Positions 22,770 through 30,841 of a stretch of 47,434 nucleotides of DNA are shown here, piece after piece. A program made the position numbers and the translations under genes. Position 1 is the stretch's first letter. Each line of letters begins with the position of its first letter. The notes beneath the pieces were generated by a model that worked only from the letters and a program-made list of their open reading frames with translations, ran no database searches and was not told where the DNA came from. Source of the DNA: Rhizobium sp. Q54 (GTDB lineage Bacteria > Pseudomonadota > Alphaproteobacteria > Rickettsiales > UBA1997); assembly GCA_945871805.1 (NCBI GenBank), contig CAMBXE010000008.1:1-47434 (forward strand). Direction: 5' to 3'.

Positions 22770-24647
22770 ATGTCTAACGAACAACAATTTAACTTCGACG
22801 TCGAAGTCGGAAAAATTTTGAATTTAATGATTAACTCGCTCTACACCAATAAGGATGTAGCCTTGCGGGAGTTGGTCTCAAATGCATCGGATGCTTGCGA
22901 TAAATTACGCTACCTCGCGGCGCAAAATCCGGATTTGTTGCAGGATGAATTGAAGATTTCGCTTACCACCAACAAAGCAAAAAAATTGTTGATCATCCAA
23001 GATAATGGCCTCGGCATGAATCGTGAAGAATTGATCCAGAACCTTGGCACCATTGCGCGCTCGGGCACTGAGAATTTTGTGAAATCACTTACCGGAGACA
23101 AGCAAAAAGACGTGCAATTAATCGGCCAATTCGGTGTTGGATTTTATTCGAGTTTCATGATCGCCGACAAAGTTGAAGTACTTTCGCGTAAGTTTGATGA
23201 GGAAAAAACTTTTAAGTGGGAATCGGATGGAAGCTCTAATTTCAAGATCTCGGAGAGCGAAGAAAACTTAAATCGTGGCACAAAAATTACTCTGCATTTG
23301 AAAGAAGATGCTTCGGATTTTTGCGATCGTTTTCACATCAAACATGTGATTCAAACCTACTCCGATCACATCAATTTTAAGATCGAATTCATTCCAGAAA
23401 ATTTGGAAGCGGGCGCAAAAATTGAAGCGCTAAATGCTGCTTCAGCCTTGTGGGTAAAGGATAAAAGCGAAATCACCGCGGAGCAGTATCAAAGTTTTTT
23501 CAAACATATTTCTCACTTGCCGGGCGAGCCATTCATGGTGATTCACAACAAGGCGGAGGGATTAGTGAGCTACACGAATTTACTTTTCGTGCCAGCAACC
23601 AAGCCATTCGACCTCTTTCATCCCGATCGCAAAACTTCGGTAAAACTTTACGTAAAAAAAGTTTTTATATCGGAAGAATTAAATTTGGTTCCCTCTTGCC
23701 TTCGCTTTCTGCGAGGTCTCGTCGACTCTGATGATTTGCCGCTCAACATTAGTCGGGAGAATTTGCAGCACAGTTTGGTGCTCGATAAAATTAGAAAATC
23801 GCTGGTCAATAAAGTGCTTTCCGAACTGAAGAAAAAAGCCTCGGAGAGTTTGGATGAATACCTTAAATTCTGGAATAATTTCGGCGCAGTTTTGAAAGAA
23901 GGTCTGTGCGAATCGTCAGAATTTCGTGAGAAAATTTTCGAGATTTGTCTTTTTAATTCTTCGAAATCTCCGGATAAATTAATATCCCTCGCTGAGTATT
24001 TAGACCGCGCCAAACCTGGGCAGGACAAGATTTATTTCTTAACCGGAGAAACTGTCGACAAGATAAAATCTTCGCCGCAGCTCGAAGTTTTTTCGCAGAA
24101 AGATGTCGAAGTTTTATTTTTAATTGACGCGGTGGATGAATTTTGGGTGACCGTTGTAATGCCCTACAAAGCGGGTAATTCTCAGTGGGAATTTCAATCA
24201 ATTAATCGTCACGATGTTGATTTAGGTGCTGTTGAAAAAACTGAAAAAACCGAAGAAATAAAAGATGTCACCAATAGTGGATTTGAAGGCCTAATCAACT
24301 TTATCAAAGAAACTCTCGGCGATAAAATTAAGGATGCGCGCATCTCAAAAAAATTAACTAATTCTCCTGTTTGTCTCGCTGTTAACGCGGGTTCGATGGA
24401 TATTCGTCTCGAAAGATTTTTACTCGAACAAAAACAAATTCAGTCAGGCACTACAAAAATTTTCGAGATCAATCCGGCGAATAAAATCATCAAAGATTTG
24501 AACGAAAATTATTCCGACGAGATCAAAAAAATTGCAGTGCAAGACAAGATCGAAACTTTATTCGACCTCGCTTGCATCATCGAAGACGAACCAATCAAAG
24601 ACGCGAAAGATTTTTCCAGAAGGCTGCAAGACTTGATGAGTAACTAA
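22770..24647 (+). CDS. htpG: Chaperone HtpG (Hsp90 family)
   Basis: ATP-dependent chaperone dimer, 625 residues, the normal bacterial length. The GHKL ATP site has LRELVSNASDACDKLR, DNGLGMNREEL and GQFGVGFYSSFMIADKV. The middle domain holds LPLNISRENLQ with the catalytic Arg loop. The C-terminal dimerisation part is present. The gene stands alone, with repeat remnants after it. Confidence 0.97.
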   Translation: MSNEQQFNFDVEVGKILNLMINSLYTNKDVALRELVSNASDACDKLRYLAAQNPDLLQDELKISLTTNKAKKLLIIQDNGLGMNREELIQNLGTIARSGTENFVKSLTGDKQKDVQLIGQFGVGFYSSFMIADKVEVLSRKFDEEKTFKWESDGSSNFKISESEENLNRGTKITLHLKEDASDFCDRFHIKHVIQTYSDHINFKIEFIPENLEAGAKIEALNAASALWVKDKSEITAEQYQSFFKHISHLPGEPFMVIHNKAEGLVSYTNLLFVPATKPFDLFHPDRKTSVKLYVKKVFISEELNLVPSCLRFLRGLVDSDDLPLNISRENLQHSLVLDKIRKSLVNKVLSELKKKASESLDEYLKFWNNFGAVLKEGLCESSEFREKIFEICLFNSSKSPDKLISLAEYLDRAKPGQDKIYFLTGETVDKIKSSPQLEVFSQKDVEVLFLIDAVDEFWVTVVMPYKAGNSQWEFQSINRHDVDLGAVEKTEKTEEIKDVTNSGFEGLINFIKETLGDKIKDARISKKLTNSPVCLAVNAGSMDIRLERFLLEQKQIQSGTTKIFEINPANKIIKDLNENYSDEIKKIAVQDKIETLFDLACIIEDEPIKDAKDFSRRLQDLMSN

Positions 24648-24785
24648 TTAGCTGGTGAATTAATCCTCGATTTTTCCGAGTCATTCCTGCGAAAGTGGGG
24701 ATGGTTCGGAAAGAATTGGAATAAATTTATTGAGCCGCACTAACGACGCGCACAATCGACAAGAAAGAAAAAAACAAAACAAAAT

Positions 24786-25838
24786 ATGAAACTAAAACAT
24801 CTGGCCCTCTTACTGGTTCTAAGCTCATGCTCAACTACCATTAAAAATTTTGACGAGTATCAAAAACAATTTTTGAGTAAAAGTAAGTTCATGCCGAACA
24901 AAGAAAATCTCGACGGCAAAACGCAAAAGATCGTAGTTTTTGCACTAGAGCAAAATAACAACGAGATCGCAACTCAGTCTGGGCTTGGTGATTCACTCGC
25001 TAATAATGTCGAAAATCTTTTGAGCAAAAATCGTCTCGGCGAAATTGTTGACCGCAAAGCTGCGGAAAAATTACAGAAGGAAATCGCTCTCGCCGAAATG
25101 AAAAAGACGGGATCCTACAAGGGCCCAATCGTCGCTGATTACGCCATCTCTGGCTCAATTTCAAATGCTGGATTTACCAGTAAATATTCCAGCGGCTCAA
25201 CCTTCTACAATCCGCAAAATGGCCAAATGGTTTCAGTGCCGCCAAAATATACTTACTCCGCTGACGTCGCGGGAAATATTAAGATCTACGAACTTCCTGC
25301 ACTTTCCGTTGTTGAATCAATCGAGTTTTCCGCAAAAAAATCTCGTTCTGAAGCTACGCAACAAGATGGCGGAGTGTCTTTGGGTGGCTTGCAAATTGGC
25401 GGTAAAAAAGTTGAAGGCGCGAAGCGCGATGATAGCTTGGTGCGCAAGGCCGCAGAAGATGCGATCAGCGATATTGAAGTCGACGTAAAAAACTTCTTCG
25501 CCAAAAAAGGTTACATCTTGGAGAAGCGCATTTTGGACAATAAATCGATCTTCAAAATTTCTCTTGGCTCTGCTGACGGAATTAAACAAGACGATAAATT
25601 TGAAGTGATCGGTCAGTACGAATCTGAAAATTCGATTACTAACGAAGTAGAAGTCGAGCGCCGCATAATTGCGACGGGCTCTGTTTCTGATTTAATCGAT
25701 CCAAAAACTTCTTGGGTGGTAATTGGCGACGCTAAGAAAGCCGAAGTGCTACGACTCGGCGATGCCGTAAAAATGAAATATAAGAAAAGCCAATTTGCTG
25801 GGGCGACAAAATTCGCGACATCAATGCTAGAGCAGTAA
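24786..25838 (+). CDS. CsgG-like outer-membrane lipoprotein
   Basis: 350 residues. A lipobox SSC gives a mature N-terminal Cys15. The first domain resembles the CsgG/TolB-N type fold: IVVFALEQNN, LLSKNRLGEIVDRKAAEKLQKE, VADYAISGSISNAG and YSADVAGNIKIYELPALSVVESIEFSAK-type strands follow the order seen in CsgG. A second domain (about 255-335) with FKISLGSADGIKQDDKFEVIG recalls the C-terminal domain of FlgT. No curli or flagellar genes are nearby. LpoB, an activator of class A penicillin-binding proteins, has the same fold, and one such protein is encoded 1 kb away; a functional link is only a guess. Upstream 138 nt hold a decayed repeat. Confidence 0.7.
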   Translation: MKLKHLALLLVLSSCSTTIKNFDEYQKQFLSKSKFMPNKENLDGKTQKIVVFALEQNNNEIATQSGLGDSLANNVENLLSKNRLGEIVDRKAAEKLQKEIALAEMKKTGSYKGPIVADYAISGSISNAGFTSKYSSGSTFYNPQNGQMVSVPPKYTYSADVAGNIKIYELPALSVVESIEFSAKKSRSEATQQDGGVSLGGLQIGGKKVEGAKRDDSLVRKAAEDAISDIEVDVKNFFAKKGYILEKRILDNKSIFKISLGSADGIKQDDKFEVIGQYESENSITNEVEVERRIIATGSVSDLIDPKTSWVVIGDAKKAEVLRLGDAVKMKYKKSQFAGATKFATSMLEQ

Positions 25839-25841
25839 TCT

Positions 25842-26042
25842 CTAGCCTCCGCCGATAAAGTGAACGATCTCAATTCGACTTCCTTCATCAATCAAAACAG
25901 CTGAAAACTGAGCGGGATTTACAATTTCTAAATCCTTCTCCACCGCAATTTTTTTTACATCGAGTTCGAGCTTCGCAACTAATTCTGCGACACTCATCTT
26001 GCCTGAAAGAATTTTTTCTTCGCCGTTTAAAAAAATTTTCAC
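25842..26042 (-). CDS. thiS: Sulfur carrier protein ThiS
   Basis: 66-residue ubiquitin-fold carrier that brings sulfur to the thiazole of thiamine. It ends HFIGGG, with the terminal Gly-Gly needed for adenylation, and starts MKIFLNGEE as usual. The start is GTG at 26040-26042, overlapping the yajQ stop by one base (TAGTG), so it is coupled to yajQ. No thiG, thiF or thiO is in the window. Its stop is 3 nt from the convergent lipoprotein stop. Confidence 0.88.
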   Translation of the reverse strand: MKIFLNGEEKILSGKMSVAELVAKLELDVKKIAVEKDLEIVNPAQFSAVLIDEGSRIEIVHFIGGG

Positions 26043-26533
26043 TACTCGCGGAAATTAATAAATTGTAGCGGAATATCGAAGTTAGCAGCGCGCAACAAAG
26101 TCATCGCTTCTTGTAAATCATCGCGTTTTTTACCATCAACGCGCACCTCTTCGGCCTTGATCGAAGCCTGAACTTTCATCTTCGTATCCTTCACATGCTT
26201 AACGATTTTCTTGGCGATTTCTTGCTCAATGCCGTTACGTAATTTCACTTCCTGACGCATCATATTTCCACCAGCTTTTTCTTCTTTTTGAAAATCAAAA
26301 GCTCGCGCATCCACGCCACGCTTGGTTGCAAAAACTTTCATCGAATCGCGAATTGATTCGAGTCGATATTCACTGTCTGCGGTAATTAGAATCAGATTGT
26401 CTTTTTCTTTGAGCTCCAAAGTGAAAACTGCGCCTTTGAAATCGTAACGATTTCCGATTTCGCGCATCACGGAATTCATCGCGTTATCGATTTCTTGCAT
26501 GTTGATTTTGGAGACGATGTCGAAGCTAGGCAT
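26042..26533 (-). CDS. yajQ: YajQ family nucleotide-binding protein (UPF0234)
   Basis: 163-residue two-domain ferredoxin-like protein. The start MPSFDIVSKINMQEIDNAMN, RYDFKGAVFTLELK and the end RAANFDIPLQFINFRE are diagnostic. Some members bind cyclic di-GMP and others bind RNA or nucleotides; its role here is open. Transcribed together with thiS. Confidence 0.95.
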   Translation of the reverse strand: MPSFDIVSKINMQEIDNAMNSVMREIGNRYDFKGAVFTLELKEKDNLILITADSEYRLESIRDSMKVFATKRGVDARAFDFQKEEKAGGNMMRQEVKLRNGIEQEIAKKIVKHVKDTKMKVQASIKAEEVRVDGKKRDDLQEAMTLLRAANFDIPLQFINFRE

Positions 26534-26641
26534 ATTATTTAGAACTTAGTTAAAGAAGGGATTTGCTGATCAAAATATTAGACAACATTAGCTAATTGCA
26601 AATCGCTTCAAACCGCGATTAAAAAAGCGAGGTCAAAATAT

Positions 26642-26677
26642 TTGACTTTTGCCCACTCGCCAATACGTTGCGCCGCC
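26642..26677 (+). promoter_or_regulatory. tRNA-Ile promoter with GCGCCGCC discriminator
   Basis: TTGACT at 26642-26647, a 16-nt spacer, TACGTT at 26664-26669, and GCGCCGCC at 26670-26677. The tRNA begins 10 nt later. The rest of the stretch from 26534 to 26842 contains only the tRNA and its weak terminator. Confidence 0.72.
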
Positions 26678-26686
26678 TTGTTTAAT

Positions 26687-26763
26687 GGGTCTGTAGCTCA
26701 GTTGGTTAGAGTGCGCGCCTGATAAGTGCGAGGTCGGAGGTTCAAGTCCTCCCAGACCCACCA
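26687..26763 (+). tRNA. tRNA-Ile (anticodon GAT), CCA encoded
   Basis: Acceptor GGGTCTG / CAGACCC, D arm GCTC..GAGT, anticodon stem CGCGC / GTGCG with loop CTGATAA, T arm GGAGG / CCTCC with TTCAAGT, discriminator A and CCA. This tRNA usually sits in the rRNA spacer, but here it is alone with its own promoter. Confidence 0.97.
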
Positions 26764-26771
26764 TTAGACTT

Positions 26772-26792
26772 AAAAATTTCACAGAAATTTTT
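26772..26792 (+). terminator. Weak terminator after tRNA-Ile
   Basis: AAAAATTTC and GAAATTTTT form a nine-bp stem over ACA and run into T residues. The stem is nearly all A-T. Confidence 0.5.
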
Positions 26793-26842
26793 TAGATAGG
26801 TTGAATTGTTACGCGCTTAGTGAATCCGCGCATCCGCAGCAG

Positions 26843-28582
26843 TTAGATTTTTTTTAGTATTTCACCAAAAAGCTGCGCCGGCAAAGATCCTCCGGTGATT
26901 TTAGATGTTGCTGAATTGTCATCATTTCCAATCCAAATTCCAATTACGTAATCATCGTTAAAGCCAATAAACCAGGCATCGCGAAAGTTTTGGCTTGTTC
27001 CGGTTTTCCCCAAAACATCTTCTCCAACATTGGCATTTTTCCCTGTTCCGTTTTTTACAACTTCGCGCAAAAGTTTTTTAATTTCCTTGATCGAATTTTC
27101 TTCGGCCACAACTCCAAGGCCAGAAGATTCGTGCTTGTAGAGCTCTTGATCTTCGCCATTTTTAATTTCTGAAATCGCGTGAGGAATTACCGCTTCACCG
27201 TCTGAGGCAATGGTAGCGTAAGCTCCGGTGAGCTCCAGCAAACTTACTTCCGTAGTGCCGAGAGAAACTGTCGGATCATTTTTATCCATTTTTGAACTAA
27301 TGCCACACTTACGCGCCATTGATGTCACTGCAGCTCCGCCAACATCACGAGCAAGCTGAACCGCCACAGAATTTAACGATTCAGCGAAAGCTCGCTGCAA
27401 TGTTACCTCGCCTAAAAACTTACTGTTATAATTGTCGGGCAGCCAGGTTCCGACGTTGATTTTCTTGTCCTCAAACACGTCGTCAGATTTCCAGCCTTTT
27501 TCAAAAGCGGCTAAATAAACAAAAGTTTTGAAAGCCGATCCCGCCTGTCTTTTAGCGTAAACAGCGCGATTAAATTGACTTTGCTGATGGTCTTTCCCGC
27601 CAGACATGGCTAGGACTGCACCATTTTTATTCATTACAATAACGGCCACTTCTGACGTACCGAATTTTTCTAAATGTTTTTCAGTAAACTCGTTGAGAAC
27701 CTCTTCCATGTTGGCTTGCAGCGCCTCATCCAAAGTCGTAGTAACGGAAATTATTTTTTCTTTCGTTTCTTTTTTTCCTAAAAAATCTGGCAGCTGTTCG
27801 TAGACGAAGTCAGTAAAATAAAGCCTTTGCGTGTGATCCACAATGTAGCGCGGATCTTGCTGAAGTTCCGAAAGATTTTTTTCATCCAAAAATCCAGCAT
27901 CAATCATTGCGCGCAAAACCACCTGGGTTCTGTTCTCGGCAAGTTCGCGATTATTTTTCGGTGAAAGTTTTGATGGTGCTTTTAGCAATCCGGCAAGTAA
28001 CGCCGACTCACTCAAGCTAAGCTGCGAGACGTCCTTACCAAAATAACTTTTTGCTGCATTGCCCACGCCGTAATTGCCCGCGCCGAAATAGGCGCGATTA
28101 AGGTAAAAAGTTAAAATTTGTTCTTTGGTAAAACGACGCTCGAGCTGTAAGGCGAGCAGCATTTCTTGAATTTTTCTTTTGAAAGTTCGGTCAGAGCTGA
28201 GGAATAAAATCTTCGCTAGTTGCTGCGTAACTGTGCTGCCGCCTTGCACCACTCTGCCAGCTTTTTTGTTGGCGACGTAAGCCCTTGCCACACCAAAAAT
28301 ATCAACGCCGTGATGCGAAAAAAAACGCCGATCTTCGGTTGCGACAACTGCGTTAATTAAATGCTGAGGTAGTTCGTAGTAAGTCACTTCGCTCGCGTAA
28401 ATTTCGCTGCGATTAGTGATGCGATTGCCATTTGCGTAATTGATTTGCACAATCTGCTTACCGCTTTCTTTTTCTAAATCATCCAAACTTGGTAAGCCTT
28501 GGAAGTAGTAAAATAGAGCTGCGGCAACAAAAATCGCGAGCCAGATCGAAAGTAAAAATGCGAGCTTCAGCAGCAGTTTCAT
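26843..28582 (-). CDS. Class A penicillin-binding protein (PBP1-type)
   Basis: Bifunctional peptidoglycan synthase anchored by one N-terminal helix. It has 579 residues from the chosen start, rather short for the class. The glycosyltransferase domain GT51 has ATEDRRFFSHHGVD (catalytic Glu), GGSTVTQQLAK and ALQLERRFTKEQILTFYLN. The transpeptidase has SAFK (nucleophile Ser), SLNSVAV and KTGTSQ. It lacks the OB-domain insert of large PBP1a. An upstream start at 28612 would overlap the divergent aminotransferase gene; ATG 28582 leaves three bases between the two start codons. Confidence 0.93.
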   Translation of the reverse strand: MKLLLKLAFLLSIWLAIFVAAALFYYFQGLPSLDDLEKESGKQIVQINYANGNRITNRSEIYASEVTYYELPQHLINAVVATEDRRFFSHHGVDIFGVARAYVANKKAGRVVQGGSTVTQQLAKILFLSSDRTFKRKIQEMLLALQLERRFTKEQILTFYLNRAYFGAGNYGVGNAAKSYFGKDVSQLSLSESALLAGLLKAPSKLSPKNNRELAENRTQVVLRAMIDAGFLDEKNLSELQQDPRYIVDHTQRLYFTDFVYEQLPDFLGKKETKEKIISVTTTLDEALQANMEEVLNEFTEKHLEKFGTSEVAVIVMNKNGAVLAMSGGKDHQQSQFNRAVYAKRQAGSAFKTFVYLAAFEKGWKSDDVFEDKKINVGTWLPDNYNSKFLGEVTLQRAFAESLNSVAVQLARDVGGAAVTSMARKCGISSKMDKNDPTVSLGTTEVSLLELTGAYATIASDGEAVIPHAISEIKNGEDQELYKHESSGLGVVAEENSIKEIKKLLREVVKNGTGKNANVGEDVLGKTGTSQNFRDAWFIGFNDDYVIGIWIGNDDNSATSKITGGSLPAQLFGEILKKI

Positions 28583-28585
28583 CAA

Positions 28586-29374
28586 ATGAAAAAATACGTT
28601 TTCAAAAATCAAAATCTTGTCGCGGAAGAAAAAGCTACGATTTCAATTCGTGAACGTGGCTTTCTTTTTGGCGACGGAATTTTTGAAACTTGTAAGATTA
28701 TTAAGGGCAAGATTTTCGATTTTGATCTTCACGAAGCAAGGATTCATCGGGCTTTGAAGCTGTTGAAATTTTCCGCCGAAACTTTTGATCTCGAAAAAAA
28801 ATCTTACCAACTGATCAAAAAAAATTCGGCAGAAAATGGAATTCTACGCATCTCGATTAGTCGCGGAATTGGCAGTGTTGGATATTTACCGACCAACGAA
28901 AGCGAGGCACTCGTAATAATTGAAACTTTTTTGGAGCGCGAATTGCCAAAAAAAATTTGCTTAGGAATTTCAAAAATCACAACGCCAGGAATTCCTTTCA
29001 AGCCAATGTCGGCGCTACCTTACGTCTTAGCAAAAATTGAAGCAGAGGAGCAAAAATCTTTTGATGCGGTAATGTTTTCTGACAAAAATTTTGTCGCTGA
29101 AACTTCTTCGGCAAATATTTTTTGGGTGAAGAGCGGGGTAATTTATACGCCTCACGAAAGCTGCGGAATCGTGCTTGGATGCGTGAGAGAAAGATTGCTG
29201 AAAACGCCCGAGTTCAAAATCAAAAAAGTGAAAGCAAAAATTTCTGCATTGAAAAATGCCGATGAAATTTTTCTGACGAATTCAGCTTATTTGGTGATTG
29301 CAGTAGACGAATTTTTGGGCAGAAAAAAAGTCAAAAATTTTAGTAAAAAAATAAATTATTTTTTTGGAGCTTAG
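28586..29374 (+). CDS. Class IV PLP aminotransferase (PabC-like aminodeoxychorismate lyase or D-amino-acid transaminase)
   Basis: 262 residues. ERGFLFGDGIFETCKI is the family's N-terminal signature, and the PLP lysine lies in PYVLAKIEAEEQ. AETSSANIFWVKSG and the phosphate-binding GIVLGCVRERLL complete the fold. Aminodeoxychorismate lyase would supply p-aminobenzoate for the FolP in this window, but D-alanine transaminase has the same motifs, so the substrate is open. The start codon is divergent from the penicillin-binding protein start, three bases away. Confidence 0.85.
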   Translation: MKKYVFKNQNLVAEEKATISIRERGFLFGDGIFETCKIIKGKIFDFDLHEARIHRALKLLKFSAETFDLEKKSYQLIKKNSAENGILRISISRGIGSVGYLPTNESEALVIIETFLERELPKKICLGISKITTPGIPFKPMSALPYVLAKIEAEEQKSFDAVMFSDKNFVAETSSANIFWVKSGVIYTPHESCGIVLGCVRERLLKTPEFKIKKVKAKISALKNADEIFLTNSAYLVIAVDEFLGRKKVKNFSKKINYFFGA

Positions 29375-29396
29375 AGCCAGCTGGGTTCAGACCGAG

Positions 29397-29424
29397 AGAT
29401 GTTTGCCGCCGGCGGCAAACATCT
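29397..29424. terminator. 28-bp perfect palindrome after the aminotransferase gene
   Basis: AGATGTTTGCCGCC followed directly by its exact complement. It can form a strong hairpin in RNA of either strand, but only TTTAAA follows, not a long T tract. It lies immediately before a family A repeat. Confidence 0.6.
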
Positions 29425-29427
29425 TTA

Positions 29428-29609
29428 AACCCAGATCCGTCATTAGAATCACGCCATTATCTCTACTAACCCTTAATTCTATTAGCCTCGCTCTCCGCTC
29501 CGCTCCGTCAGCGTATGCATGCTACGCTTCCCGGTGCGGTGCTCGTCCGAGACTAATAGAATTAAGGCTTAGCGAGATACTGTCATGATTCTAATGGCGG
29601 ATCTGGGTT
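29428..29609. repeat. Family A MITE-like inverted repeat, copy 2 (182 bp)
   Basis: Same length, orientation and nearly the same sequence as 8193-8374, including the central CCGCTCCGCTCCGTCAGCG word. Edges lie in TTTAA. It occupies the space between the convergent aminotransferase and lpxD genes, ending 5 nt before the lpxD stop. Confidence 0.92.
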
Positions 29610-29614
29610 TAAAA

Positions 29615-30625
29615 TTAAGCAGAATTTTTCTGAGTTAAGGCCAAGTTCATTCGGTGCCATTGCTTGATCGGCATTGCGGGAATTCCGGCAACAATTTGCA
29701 TTGCAGGAACGTCGCGCATTACCCCGGTCATTCCGGCAATTTTTGCGCCGTCGTTAATTGTAATGTGGCCAGAAATACTCGCGCCGCCGCCAATCTGTAC
29801 AAAGTTTCCGATCCGCGTCGAGCCAGCAATTCCGGTGCATCCGGCGATTACGGCTCCTTTACCGATCACCACATTGTGACCAATTTGCACGAGGTTGTCG
29901 ATCTTGGTTCCGTCGCCAATCACTGTATTTTCAATTGCACCGCGATCCACGCAGCTATTGGCTCCGATCTCGACAGAGTTACCGATTTCAACGATTCCGA
30001 GCTGAATAATTTTGTGATTAATTCCCGCGTCATGTGCAAAACCAAAGCCATCTTGGCCGATTCTTGCGCCGCTAAAAATTATCGAATTATTTCCAATAAT
30101 CGCGAAGCAGATTGTTGCGTTAGAATTGATTGTGCAGTTGTTGCCAATGACGCATCCATCTAGAATTGACGAGCCTGCGCCGATGAAACAATTTTCACCA
30201 ATCTCAACATTTTTCCCGATGTAGGCGTTGGGGGCGACAATGGTTCCTGCGCCGATTTTTGCAGTCGGATGAATTAATTTTTCGCCAAAAAATTCTGCTC
30301 CATTGGCTTCGTAAAAAGCTGCAGAAATTTTAGCGTAAGCAAAGTAAGGATTTTTGTGGGCCAGCAGCGCCATGCCTTGTGGTGCCTTGCTCAATTGTTT
30401 TTCGTCGAGCAAGCAAAATCCGGCTTTTGAGTTCAAAAATTTATCCAAATATTGACCAGAATTTAAGAAAGAGATTTGCTGCGCGTCAGCTTTTTCAAGC
30501 GTCGCAACGTCGTAGATTTTTTGATTTAAATCGCGATCGCCAACAAGCGTCGCGCCAGTTATTTCAAGCGCTTGAGCGAGAGTTAGAAATTCAGATTTTT
30601 TGATGAAGAAGCGTGAGCGAAGCAT
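29615..30625 (-). CDS. lpxD: UDP-3-O-acylglucosamine N-acyltransferase
   Basis: Third step of lipid A synthesis: transfers a hydroxyacyl chain from ACP to the 2-amino group. It has 336 residues. An N-terminal uridine-binding domain (about 1-105) precedes a left-handed beta helix of hexapeptide repeats (IGAGTIVAPNAYIGKNV onward). GFGFAHDAG and the catalytic His in VQIGHNVVIG are present, with C-terminal GIPAMPIKQWHRM. Shows that the cell makes lipid A. The gene is bracketed by two family A repeats in opposite orientation. Other lpx genes are not in the window. Confidence 0.96.
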   Translation of the reverse strand: MLRSRFFIKKSEFLTLAQALEITGATLVGDRDLNQKIYDVATLEKADAQQISFLNSGQYLDKFLNSKAGFCLLDEKQLSKAPQGMALLAHKNPYFAYAKISAAFYEANGAEFFGEKLIHPTAKIGAGTIVAPNAYIGKNVEIGENCFIGAGSSILDGCVIGNNCTINSNATICFAIIGNNSIIFSGARIGQDGFGFAHDAGINHKIIQLGIVEIGNSVEIGANSCVDRGAIENTVIGDGTKIDNLVQIGHNVVIGKGAVIAGCTGIAGSTRIGNFVQIGGGASISGHITINDGAKIAGMTGVMRDVPAMQIVAGIPAMPIKQWHRMNLALTQKNSA

Positions 30626-30681
30626 GTTTTTGTTTTTTTGTTTTGTTCCCTACTCGCCCCGCCTTCGCGGGAATTGAGATT

Positions 30682-30837
30682 AACCCAGATCTGTCATTAG
30701 AATTTCGACAGTATCTCGCTAAGCCTTAATTCTATTAGTCTCGGACGAGCACCGCACCGGAAGCGTAGCAGAGAACGAGCTAATAGAATTAAGGGTTAGT
30801 AGAGATAATGGCGTGATTCTAATGACAGATCTGGGTT
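30682..30837. repeat. Family A MITE-like inverted repeat, copy 3 (156 bp, inverted)
   Basis: Reverse complement of copy 2 with a central deletion of roughly 27 nt. Edges are TTAACCC and GGGTTAA. It ends 4 nt before the virB11 stop codon. A decayed half of a family B repeat (CCCCGCCTTCGCGGG) lies at 30656-30671. Confidence 0.92.
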
Positions 30838-30841
30838 AATA

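Noticed and set aside
29364-29588. Plus-strand open frame of 74 codons
   Set aside because: It lies almost wholly in a perfect palindrome and a family A repeat; the equal copy at 8193 does not carry a matching gene.
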